64,000 nucleotides of DNA from an uncultured Paenibacillaceae bacterium. Lineage in GTDB: Bacteria; Bacillota; Bacilli; Paenibacillales; K13. The translations under genes and the position numbers were made by a program. The DNA lies in contig CAJXLT010000002.1 of the NCBI GenBank assembly GCA_913056365.1, positions 186,001-250,000 on the forward strand, in the 5' to 3' direction. The notes under the pieces are model-generated. The model saw nothing but the letters and a program-made list of their open reading frames with translations. It ran no database searches and had not been told where the DNA came from. This document shows, in pieces, positions 29,618 through 38,268 of the stretch (positions are counted from its first letter, which is position 1; each line of letters opens with the position of its first letter).

Positions 29618-31753
29618 ATGCGTCTGACAGCAAGTGCTTCAGCTATCCAAGTATGGGAACAATCACACAATATGGATTTTTTGCACATTGTTTTATCCTC
29701 TATTTTTTTATTTGTCGGAAGTATGATTTTTTTCCTGTCTTATTACAATAAGCAAAAGCTGTATATGTATATGGGACTGTTCATCTTAGGAATGGCGATC
29801 TACGCCTTCACGCTTACGAACGTCAAACAACTGTTCTATTCCAATGAAGATGTGTGGATTCATATCAAAATATATACAGAATTTTTATTGCCTGTCGTTC
29901 TCTATTTGTTCTACGAACATCTATTTGGGGCGGAGCGTTTTATTCGACTTGCTTGGAAGGTCCATATTACATTCGCTCTGCTTAGTATCCTGTTTATTCA
30001 GTTCAATATTTTTGAATTATCGCAAACTTTCCTGCCATTTAATTTATTATGCCTGCTCTCATTATCTGTTATGCTGTTTTATACGATTAGGAAAGTGTTC
30101 CAAGGCGACCAAGAAGCCAAAATTTATATGAGCGGGGTCACTATATTTCTCATTACCGGTATTCATGATGTGCTGCGGGCGCTAGGAATCGTTGATTCAC
30201 GTGTGCAGCTATTGGTACTAGGATTTTTCGGATTAATTGTAGCCCTCTCCCTTATTGTCGGCATGCGGATACGGGCGGTATATAAGAGGCTGGAACAGCA
30301 CAATCAGTCTCTTGCGGTGCTAGATGAGCTTAAGGATGAATTTCTTGCCAATACCTCGCATGAACTGCGGACGCCTCTGAACGGGATTATCGGTATTGCC
30401 GAGTCGCTATTAGACGGTGCAGCAGGTCCTGTCAGCGAAGCGATGCGACGCAACTTGAACATGATTGCAGCGAGTGGTATGCGACTCTCCAATCTCGTGA
30501 ATGATATTCAAGACTATGCCAAGCTGAAGCACAAGGACATCCAACTCATACTCGAACCGGTTCGCGTACACGATATTGTAGAGACGGTCGTTGCCTTCTT
30601 GAAGCCTTTAGCGGAGAAGAAGCAATTACAGCTGAGCTGTCATATATCGCAATTGCCAAACATTCAAGCAGACAAAAATCGGTTGCAGCAAATTCTCTAC
30701 AATCTGATTGGCAATGCGATCAAATACACGCATGAAGGAACGATAGAAGTACTTGGCAAGAATGAAGGCAGTGAAATCATATTTGAAATCAAGGATACGG
30801 GTATAGGCATACCGGAAGACAAATGGGCAAGTATCTTCGTCGCCTTCGAGCAAGCAGACGGCTCCGCATCGCGATCCTATGATGGTACAGGACTCGGCTT
30901 GTCGATCACGAAGCACTTAGTCGAATTGCATGGAGGTGAGATTCACCTGCAATCCCATGTAGGGCAAGGTTCTACCTTTACATTCACCCTCCCCTGTTCC
31001 GAATCGGCTGAGGAATTAACCGAAATAGATGAGCGCACTAATACTGAGCCTGCCCGCTCCTCTGCTTGGATCTCGGCATCTGACACATGTATGGAGTATG
31101 AATCGGCAAGAAGCGATGTGGAAGGGAATATTCTCATTGTGGAGGATGATCCGATTAATGTGCAGGTCATCCAAAATCATTTAGCTTTGCGGAATTGGGG
31201 GACGAAGGTAGTAAGCAACGGTCTTGATGCCTTAGAGATAATCAGTCGATACAAGATTGATCTCGTCTTGCTAGACATCATGATGCCGAAGCTATCGGGG
31301 TACGAAGTGTGCAAGCGTATACGTCAGACATTCCCTGCAGAAGAATTACCAGTCATTATGCTCACAGCTATGAATACCGCGGAGGATATTTCGAAGGGCT
31401 ATGCATCTGGCGCGAATGACTACTTGCTCAAGCCATTCTCCAAGATGGAGCTGCTCGCTCGCATCGAAGCACACTTGCGGCTACGGGAATTGGAGTTGCA
31501 GAAGGCTCGATCTCTGTTTACGAAAACCGAGCTGGCAATCCTGTCTTATTACGCTAAGTATTCAGGTGAGACGCGTCGGCAAATCTTGGATCGCTTCAAT
31601 GCGAAACGGTCACATCCGATCACAGAGAAGACACTCGCCACTCATATTACGAACATCTTGAAGAAGGTCAAAGCTAGCAGTATGATGGAAGCCGCTCAAA
31701 CCGCAAAGCGCAAAAATCTTCTACAATCATCGGAAAGCACTAAGCATGCTTAG
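29618..31753 (+). CDS. Hybrid sensor histidine kinase with receiver and C-terminal HTH
   Basis: ~7 TM N-terminus, HisKA LANTSHELRTPLNGI, HATPase DTGIGIPEDKW / GTGLGLSITK, REC VEDDPINVQVIQ...DLVLLDIMMPKLSG...KPFSK, HTH FTKTELAILSYYAKYSG...ITEKTLATHITNILKKV. Confidence 0.85.
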   Translation: MRLTASASAIQVWEQSHNMDFLHIVLSSIFLFVGSMIFFLSYYNKQKLYMYMGLFILGMAIYAFTLTNVKQLFYSNEDVWIHIKIYTEFLLPVVLYLFYEHLFGAERFIRLAWKVHITFALLSILFIQFNIFELSQTFLPFNLLCLLSLSVMLFYTIRKVFQGDQEAKIYMSGVTIFLITGIHDVLRALGIVDSRVQLLVLGFFGLIVALSLIVGMRIRAVYKRLEQHNQSLAVLDELKDEFLANTSHELRTPLNGIIGIAESLLDGAAGPVSEAMRRNLNMIAASGMRLSNLVNDIQDYAKLKHKDIQLILEPVRVHDIVETVVAFLKPLAEKKQLQLSCHISQLPNIQADKNRLQQILYNLIGNAIKYTHEGTIEVLGKNEGSEIIFEIKDTGIGIPEDKWASIFVAFEQADGSASRSYDGTGLGLSITKHLVELHGGEIHLQSHVGQGSTFTFTLPCSESAEELTEIDERTNTEPARSSAWISASDTCMEYESARSDVEGNILIVEDDPINVQVIQNHLALRNWGTKVVSNGLDALEIISRYKIDLVLLDIMMPKLSGYEVCKRIRQTFPAEELPVIMLTAMNTAEDISKGYASGANDYLLKPFSKMELLARIEAHLRLRELELQKARSLFTKTELAILSYYAKYSGETRRQILDRFNAKRSHPITEKTLATHITNILKKVKASSMMEAAQTAKRKNLLQSSESTKHA

Positions 31754-31760
31754 TGCTTTC
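31733..31760 (+). terminator. Palindromic terminator-like element overlapping the stop codon of the hybrid kinase
   Basis: Perfect 28-nt palindrome GAAAGCACTAAGCATGCTTAGTGCTTTC. Confidence 0.6.
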
Positions 31761-31803
31761 TATATCTCTGTTTCATCACCATCTTCATCTCTTCTCATTC
31801 ATT

Positions 31804-32136
31804 TCAACTCATGGCGAAGTAATAGGAATAATGATACCGGCACTTCGGATTGAATGAGCTCTGACATTCGGGGCAAGCGGCCTCGCAAGCTATATAATCT
31901 TGAATCGTTAGCTCCGTTCGGCACACTCCACACAGAATCGCCTGCTCGTTCCATTCCGAACGCTGCCACACAACAGGCGAATGATCAACCGCTTCCTCGT
32001 GACAGTAAATGCAACCATAGTAACGGTCACAGCATTTGAACCGAATGGCGATACGGTCTAGTTCACTGTGGTAATGACTGCATCTAGTCTGTTCATCAAT
32101 GGCGCCGATGACGCATATGTTCCTTGCATCTGCCAA
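31804..32136 (-). CDS. CHY zinc finger protein
   Basis: TRCSHYHSELDRIAIRFKCCDRYYGCIYCHEE ... LCGVCRTELTIQDY ... CPECQSSFNPKCRYHYSYYF. Confidence 0.85.
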   Translation of the reverse strand: MADARNICVIGAIDEQTRCSHYHSELDRIAIRFKCCDRYYGCIYCHEEAVDHSPVVWQRSEWNEQAILCGVCRTELTIQDYIACEAACPECQSSFNPKCRYHYSYYFAMS

Positions 32137-32169
32137 TATATATGCTCACTTCTTCCTATCCTAATATTC

Positions 32170-32676
32170 TTAAGCAGTTGATCCATCTTCAGAATCGGAA
32201 TTGGACCTTCGCAGAGCCTTGCGGCGCTTGCGCTGTTCATATCGCTGTGAGGCTGATTCATAATGCCTTCGCTCCTCCTCCGTCTCCGGAACTACCGGAG
32301 GAACGGGAACCGGCTTCTTCGCGTCATCCAATGCAACGAAGGTCAAGTAGGATGTTGCTGTAAGCTTGCGCTCTCCAGTGTACAAGTTTTCCGATTCAAC
32401 CTTCACATAGACTTCCATCGAGCTGCGGTGCGTCCAGCTTACGAATGATTCCAGAATCATCGCCTCGCCTTCCCGAATCGGTGCGAGGAAGTCTAGGCTA
32501 TCGCTAGAGGCCGTTACTACCGAGGATCGTGAATGACGCATGCTGGCAATCGCGGCCACCTTGTCAATCTTACTCATGACATAGCCGCCGAACACCGTTC
32601 CATGATAATTCGTATCTGCTGGCAAAATAATTTCCGTCATGATTGTTCTAGATTCGCTCGTAAGCTTGCCTTCCAT
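32170..32676 (-). CDS. Acyl-CoA thioesterase (hotdog fold)
   Basis: LPADTNYHGTVFGGYVMSKIDKVAAIASMRHS, DSLDFLAPIREGE. Confidence 0.85.
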   Translation of the reverse strand: MEGKLTSESRTIMTEIILPADTNYHGTVFGGYVMSKIDKVAAIASMRHSRSSVVTASSDSLDFLAPIREGEAMILESFVSWTHRSSMEVYVKVESENLYTGERKLTATSYLTFVALDDAKKPVPVPPVVPETEEERRHYESASQRYEQRKRRKALRRSNSDSEDGSTA

Positions 32677-32729
32677 CGTCTTCCACCTTTCTTCCTCATC
32701 ATTCGGAATGCACTCCACTCTCACGGACC

Positions 32730-33341
32730 TTAAGCTCGATGCATGTGCACAAGCACAGACAGACAGTCGTCGATCATGCCTGGAATAGCAGATGCGTCCT
32801 CTTCAACGAGCGAGTGTTCATAACGAAACTGCGCTTCCAGCCACAAGACCCCGCTCGACAACGAGGTTAATGTACCAGAATAATGGAGATGCAGCTCTGG
32901 TGCGTTAAGACGTTCCCGCCAGATTTGAGCAGCGATCCGTTCCACAGCTTGTCCTGCTAATCTCAATGCGCCGAGTGACAGCTGCTCTGGGTGCAGCTCC
33001 GCTACTTTGGCAGATTGCTCCGTCGTATTGACGGGCAAAAGAAGCAATGCTTCCAACAGACAACCGGTTGCAGGAGATGGTGATCCTGCCTTGAACGCAG
33101 CAAGCTTCTCAGCAGCAAAATCTAAGAATTGACTGGACAAGCGAAGCTCCAACTTCGGCGGATATTTTGGCGCAATCTCAGACGAAGGTACTTCTACCGT
33201 CATCCGAAAGCTTCTTGACAATGCAGCAAGGTCTACCAAATCCTGACGCTCTGTCACGACAAGCTCACCAGCCAAGTCAAGCTCATAGAGCGCACCTTCC
33301 ATCAAGACACGCAGGTTATCAAATATTGTCGGGTCAGTCAT
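32730..33341 (-). CDS. Conserved hypothetical protein
   Basis: Full-length uninterrupted ORF in genomic context; family not recognised. Confidence 0.5.
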   Translation of the reverse strand: MTDPTIFDNLRVLMEGALYELDLAGELVVTERQDLVDLAALSRSFRMTVEVPSSEIAPKYPPKLELRLSSQFLDFAAEKLAAFKAGSPSPATGCLLEALLLLPVNTTEQSAKVAELHPEQLSLGALRLAGQAVERIAAQIWRERLNAPELHLHYSGTLTSLSSGVLWLEAQFRYEHSLVEEDASAIPGMIDDCLSVLVHMHRA

Positions 33342-33471
33342 TGTTGATCGGCCCACATTCATCACGCCTTTGCTAGCATCAGATATGTTGCATCATAACA
33401 AAATATGGGCCTTCATTCAAAACAATTGTCTCGCGCTTACGGACGTATTGCCTTGTATATCAATATTCCTG

Positions 33472-34380
33472 TCATCGGCCATTGACGATTCTTTCCTTCT
33501 GTATCACTTTGTATTGCTCTATCGCTCCGATCTCGAGGCTGCTCAACGATACAGGAACGAAATTCGCATATGCCGCAACAGCATCATGCTGCGCAATTCG
33601 ATTGCCTCGATTGTCCGACCTGACATCCTGCTTCGTGACAGGATAAGCGTACTCATCTAACATCTTCTCTAACTCCCGGTTGTTGTCTGGAGAGTTCATC
33701 ATATGCATATACCCCAGCACACCTGATACATATGCAGCTGACATACTAGTTCCAGATTTGACTGTATATTGGCCATCCAACGCCGCACTCTCTACTAACC
33801 AGCCTGTTGCTACGTAATCTACATGCTCCCCATAATTGCCGAAGAACTGATGCCCTTCCTGCTCATAGCCGGAAATACTGTACACGCCGTCATATTTAGC
33901 CGGATAGCCGACATCATCGATTCCTTGGTTGCCGGATGCCGCAACGAAGGTGACACCTTTCGCCAATCCATAATGAATTGCCCATTGCGTCATAGGCTGG
34001 TACGGTTCAACAAAGCTCATATTGATTACATCGGCCCCTTGACTAATTGCATACAATATAGCTGCATGTGAGTGCTTCACATCATTATCGTTATCGATCA
34101 TACGCACAGACAGAATGCGAGCTCCCGGTGCTTCACTGGCAATGATGCCCGCAACATGGGTGCCATGTCCGTCCTGGTCTTCTGAGTTCCAGTCGAAATC
34201 AATAAAATCAAATCCTTGGATCACTCGCCCCTTCAGCAGTTCGTGGGAATCGTCAACGCCTGTATCCAATACCGCAATGACGACCTCATCTGTGCGAAAA
34301 TCCGCCTTGCCATACAAGTATAAAAAAGGACTGATGATCAGGACGAAGCAGAGGAATAAGCGATGCAGACGAAATTTCAT
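33472..34380 (-). CDS. Secreted S8 family serine peptidase (subtilisin-like)
   Basis: Signal peptide; triad motifs AVLDTGVDDSH, DGHGTHVAGIIA, VKSGTSMSAAYVSG; RBS AGGAGG. Confidence 0.9.
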   Translation of the reverse strand: MKFRLHRLFLCFVLIISPFLYLYGKADFRTDEVVIAVLDTGVDDSHELLKGRVIQGFDFIDFDWNSEDQDGHGTHVAGIIASEAPGARILSVRMIDNDNDVKHSHAAILYAISQGADVINMSFVEPYQPMTQWAIHYGLAKGVTFVAASGNQGIDDVGYPAKYDGVYSISGYEQEGHQFFGNYGEHVDYVATGWLVESAALDGQYTVKSGTSMSAAYVSGVLGYMHMMNSPDNNRELEKMLDEYAYPVTKQDVRSDNRGNRIAQHDAVAAYANFVPVSLSSLEIGAIEQYKVIQKERIVNGR

Positions 34381-34427
34381 GTACAGCCACCTCCTGCCTA
34401 AAATGTCCATAGTCGGATTTTTTTATA

Positions 34428-34442
34428 TTGTAAGCGTTATCA
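34428..34442. promoter_or_regulatory. Candidate CcpA cre site
   Basis: TTGTAAGCGTTATCA fits the cre consensus; ~50 nt upstream of S8 peptidase start. Confidence 0.5.
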
Positions 34443-34480
34443 TTTATATGTTTATTATATGCTATTCATGCATAGTGCTG

Positions 34481-34519
34481 TTAACATTCCGCTAACATTC
34501 TCTTAACAATTTGTTTACA
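34481..34519. promoter_or_regulatory. Candidate PhoP box (four 11-bp-spaced TTAACA-like direct repeats)
   Basis: TTAACA-N5-CTAACA-N5-TTAACA-N5-TTTACA at 34481, 34492, 34503, 34514. Confidence 0.55.
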
Positions 34520-34663
34520 AATCTCGATTATTCGTCATAAAAGCAATCATTATTTGTTAGTTTATAGATATAACCTATTAAGTATATAGATTTTATATAT
34601 TTTTATTATCGTGATAATTCTGTCATTATATAGTTCAATAAGTGATGGAATGAGGGATGTACT

Positions 34664-35434
34664 ATGATGCAGCAACGATGGGATGCAGATTTGTACGATC
34701 AGAAGTTGGGCTTCGTCGCACAATATGGCAAGGATGTCCTCCAATGGCTAGCGCCAGCTGCGGGAGAGCGTATACTGGATATCGGTTGCGGAACTGGCGA
34801 TTTGACCGAAGAGATTCACCAGTATGGTGCGCAAGTTAACGGGATGGATTTGGATGAGGAGATGATTCAAGAGGCAAGAAGGAAGTATCCGCACATCCGC
34901 TTCGATGTAGCGAATGCCGAGCAATTCACCGTTGAAGAGCCTTACGATGGCGTATTCAGCAATGCAGCGCTTCATTGGATGACACAACCTGCTGCTGTCC
35001 TGCAGTGTGTATGGCAAGCGCTCAAGCCGGGCGGCCGGTTTGTCGGGGAATTCGGCGGAAGCGGGAATGTCGCAGTCATCATTCAAGCGATTCAATCTGT
35101 TATGCTTGAACGGTATGCTGTCGATACACGTCCAAGGAACCCGTGGTACTTCCCGACGATCGGCGAATATAGCAGCTTGCTTGAAGCACAAGGATTTCGC
35201 GTTGTACAAGCTGCACACTTCGACCGCCCCACTGTGTTAAGTGATGAAGAGCGCGGACTGCGCCATTGGTTAACCGGCTTCGCCGGATCTCTGTTGCGCG
35301 GGCTGACCGAAGAAGAGCTTGCGGACGTATATGAGCAGATTGAAGCTAAAACCAGACACTTGCTGTATGATGATGGCATCTGGCATGCAGATTACGTGCG
35401 TATCCGAATTTCAGCTGTGAAGCCTCACACTTGA
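34664..35434 (+). CDS. Class I SAM-dependent methyltransferase
   Basis: ILDIGCGTGDLTEEI, NGMDLDEEMIQEAR, FSNAALHWM, LKPGGRFVGEFGG. Confidence 0.9.
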   Translation: MMQQRWDADLYDQKLGFVAQYGKDVLQWLAPAAGERILDIGCGTGDLTEEIHQYGAQVNGMDLDEEMIQEARRKYPHIRFDVANAEQFTVEEPYDGVFSNAALHWMTQPAAVLQCVWQALKPGGRFVGEFGGSGNVAVIIQAIQSVMLERYAVDTRPRNPWYFPTIGEYSSLLEAQGFRVVQAAHFDRPTVLSDEERGLRHWLTGFAGSLLRGLTEEELADVYEQIEAKTRHLLYDDGIWHADYVRIRISAVKPHT

Positions 35435-35459
35435 TCTGACGAGTGATTGATCGTTCACG

Positions 35460-36002
35460 CTAGTGATCTTCATTACGGTGAAGACGGTTCAGCAGATTGC
35501 GAATATCTTCCTCGGACCCGCCTTTTGCCTTCAGCTCGGTCAAGCCTTCGAGCAGCTCGCGTTGGAACAGCTGGTCCTCCTCGGATTCTGATGTTGCTGG
35601 GGAGAACCAGACCAAGCTGCCATCTGGACCATCGCGCAGGAAGGCACTCTGCCAACAGTCAGGGTACGCATAGGACTGCTCGCCTAGCACAAGCGCAAGC
35701 ACATCATCTGCATGCAGCGGCAGCAGCTGGTGGTACACTTCCTCTTGCATGCCAGCAGCTGCATCCCGATGCACATATGCATATAACAAATAATGCTCCC
35801 CGGTCATACAATCTTTCTCCACGGAATATTGCTCCAGCTCAGTAGCTTCCAGTTGGTGCACCGTCTCCAGTCTATCTTCGAGTAGCTCCCCTGGAATTTT
35901 GTTCATGGTACGAAAAGATACAGCTTCCATCTCTCTACTCACCTTTCTGACAATTCTGTGTTGAAGCGCATCGATAAGTTGATTCGTTCCTGCCCATGAC
36001 AT
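35460..36002 (-). CDS. Hypothetical protein
   Basis: Good coding frame from MSWAGTNQ; no recognised family. Confidence 0.5.
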   Translation of the reverse strand: MSWAGTNQLIDALQHRIVRKVSREMEAVSFRTMNKIPGELLEDRLETVHQLEATELEQYSVEKDCMTGEHYLLYAYVHRDAAAGMQEEVYHQLLPLHADDVLALVLGEQSYAYPDCWQSAFLRDGPDGSLVWFSPATSESEEDQLFQRELLEGLTELKAKGGSEEDIRNLLNRLHRNEDH

Positions 36003-36024
36003 ATGCAACAAAATATTCGCTCGA

Positions 36025-37149
36025 TCAATTTGGTGTGCGCAACGGGATGTCACGCTCCATCTGCTCGAAGATCGCCTTAACGCCTTGCCACCAATTCGGA
36101 TCCTCTGCATATTCTCGATTAATCCATTGGAACGGATGCATATCTTCAGGCTGGTCTAGACTTAACCGTACAATCGTCTTCGCTGCAATTCGGCTGGAAT
36201 CCGCTATATCTGTATTATACTCCCACCAGCTATGATACACATTGAAGGGATTATTCGCGATTTGTTCAGCTTCGGGATTGTCGATTTGTACATAGCCGTT
36301 CTCTTGCCCAGATACTGCAAACAGCAGATAAGGATGCAGATTGAAGCTTTCCGATATATCCAGCATCGTTGTAAAATACGGTTCTTCAGCCAATTTGGAC
36401 TGTTTGCGTATCAGCCAGTTCTGCAACTGCTCCATATTCACATACCGGTGCTGAAAGTGGCGTGGCAGCCCGTTCTCCATGAGGGGCGCTTGCGGCGCAG
36501 CTGGCAGGAAGATGATGTCTGTCTGAATGGTCGTCTCTTCTGCAAGAACGAGCGTGTCCGAGCTTTGCTCATAGGTCAGCACGGCAACACCAAAGCCGAC
36601 GAGCGCAAGCAGTAACCCGGCAACTGCAGCATGACGAAACCATCCTGGGCTGCGCCACTTACCCATTTCGTTCGGTTCTACCGCCACGTCGGCCTGTATA
36701 TCGGCATTCGCTCTCGGCATTATATTCAGCAAAGGCAGATTCGCGCGTGCTAGTTCAGACCAATTGGACAATTCGTGTGGAGTCGGCTTGCTTCCTGTGC
36801 GAGCGGCTATCCAATCAGCTACTGCTTCTAGTCCCGAACCCTTAAGTTGATGCATGCGCAAGCATTCTTCTAGCACATCACGATCGGTTAGACTGCCTTT
36901 CTCCGAACATAGCTGATGAACGAGCCTAAGCCGCAGCGCTTCCTTCTCTGCTTCAGCGAGTTCAGGAAGCCGGCTTTGTACCATGCGGTGCAGCGCATCG
37001 GCAAATACAGCCGCGCGCTCTTGTGCATCGCGTCCGTCAAGCTTGCCAGCAATCAGCTTCCTCAACCTGCGGAGAGCAATTGGACCAATCCACTCTCGAT
37101 CCAAGTCCGCATGGGCAAGTGCATCGTCGTTCATCTTCGGCGCATTCAT
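36025..37149 (-). CDS. Membrane protein with lysozyme/glucosaminidase-like C-terminal region
   Basis: Single TM AAVAGLLLALVGFGVAV; C-part FNLHPYLLFAVSGQENGYVQ... NPFNVYHSWWEYNTD. Confidence 0.5.
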   Translation of the reverse strand: MNAPKMNDDALAHADLDREWIGPIALRRLRKLIAGKLDGRDAQERAAVFADALHRMVQSRLPELAEAEKEALRLRLVHQLCSEKGSLTDRDVLEECLRMHQLKGSGLEAVADWIAARTGSKPTPHELSNWSELARANLPLLNIMPRANADIQADVAVEPNEMGKWRSPGWFRHAAVAGLLLALVGFGVAVLTYEQSSDTLVLAEETTIQTDIIFLPAAPQAPLMENGLPRHFQHRYVNMEQLQNWLIRKQSKLAEEPYFTTMLDISESFNLHPYLLFAVSGQENGYVQIDNPEAEQIANNPFNVYHSWWEYNTDIADSSRIAAKTIVRLSLDQPEDMHPFQWINREYAEDPNWWQGVKAIFEQMERDIPLRTPN

Positions 37150-37309
37150 CCTTGCATGCCACCTCTACCGTTCCAAGTGTGATTACCCAACATCTTCGGC
37201 TTCGGTTCGCGAATTCCTTCCTTCGTGTCCCAATCATCATCATAACTTCTGCAGCTAAGTCACTAGTCCTTGTTCAGCTGCTACGAATTCGAGCAATCCC
37301 AATGCGTCA

Positions 37310-37372
37310 TCAAAAAAAAGCGCCCCACTACCGCAGCATCAACACAATGGCGACGCGGGTTGGGGCACTTCG
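37310..37372 (-). terminator. Intrinsic terminator for the leftward operon
   Basis: Minus strand: GCCCCAACCCGC...GCGGTAGTGGGGCGC followed by a 7-nt T-run. Confidence 0.65.
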
Positions 37373-37378
37373 TTTCCA

Positions 37379-37714
37379 TCATTCTACCTTCAACATACGA
37401 TATACGGTGTCCACACTCTGGAACGCATAGCGCTTGTCCACACATTGCGTATTGTCGAACAATAACAGACAGGGAACGCTAGTCAGCTCCCACTTCCGCC
37501 TAACCCAAGGCAAGAAATTAATATTCGCCCGCACTACAGGCACCGTGTTGTCCATGGTCATGACAATAGCGATCATGCGATCTGCCAGCTTGCAAGTTCC
37601 GCAGAACGGCGTATGGATGAACACCGCGAAGCGCCCACCTTCCCGCACGCGCTCCAGCAGCTGCGCTTCCGTATAATCTCGCGTGTTCCCTCTCGAGGCG
37701 TCTACGCCTTCCAT
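37379..37714 (-). CDS. Thioredoxin family protein
   Basis: FIHTPFCGTCKLADRMI CxxC; LTSVPCLLLFD cis-Pro region. Confidence 0.8.
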   Translation of the reverse strand: MEGVDASRGNTRDYTEAQLLERVREGGRFAVFIHTPFCGTCKLADRMIAIVMTMDNTVPVVRANINFLPWVRRKWELTSVPCLLLFDNTQCVDKRYAFQSVDTVYRMLKVE

Positions 37715-38268
37715 TTAATATTGCAGCCAAGGCTTGGGCGTTGGTTAGAGTCTACAGCCTGGCCTGCGAGAATGGCATCTAGTGCCGCACGTATATCCTT
37801 GCCGGTTACAGGAATGCCGCTGTCCGGACGGGAATCGTCCAGTTGTCCACGGTATACGAGCTCTAACTGACCGTTGAAAATATAGAAATCCGGTGTGCAA
37901 GCCGCATCGTATGCCTTGGCTGTGTCTTGTGTCTCATCGTACAAATACGGGAACGAGTAGCCCTTCTCCTTGGCCAAATCCGCCATTTTGTCAGGTGCAT
38001 CGTCTGGATACTGCTCCACATCGTTCGCATTGATCGCAACGAAGGATACACCTTTTGCTTGATAGTCGGCACTCAATTGAATGAGTTGCTCCTCTACGTG
38101 CTTGACGAACGGACAATGATTGCAAATAAACATGATGACCGTTGCTTGATCGGATTTCAGCTCGCTAAGAGAACGGGTTTGTCCAGTCAACGGCTCCATA
38201 AGCTGGAAGTCAGGCGCTTTGGAACCGAGCGGGATCATGTTAGAGGGTGTCCTAGCCACTTTACTCAT
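37702..38268 (-). CDS. Thioredoxin-like/AhpC-TSA family protein
   Basis: KAPDFQLMEPL, MFICNHCPFVKHVEEQL, DAACTPDFYIF. Confidence 0.85.
   Translation of the reverse strand: MSKVARTPSNMIPLGSKAPDFQLMEPLTGQTRSLSELKSDQATVIMFICNHCPFVKHVEEQLIQLSADYQAKGVSFVAINANDVEQYPDDAPDKMADLAKEKGYSFPYLYDETQDTAKAYDAACTPDFYIFNGQLELVYRGQLDDSRPDSGIPVTGKDIRAALDAILAGQAVDSNQRPSLGCNIKWKA

Noticed and set aside
34440-34663. AT-rich segment considered as a mobile-element scar
   Set aside because: No inverted repeats, target duplications or transposase; better explained as regulatory DNA.
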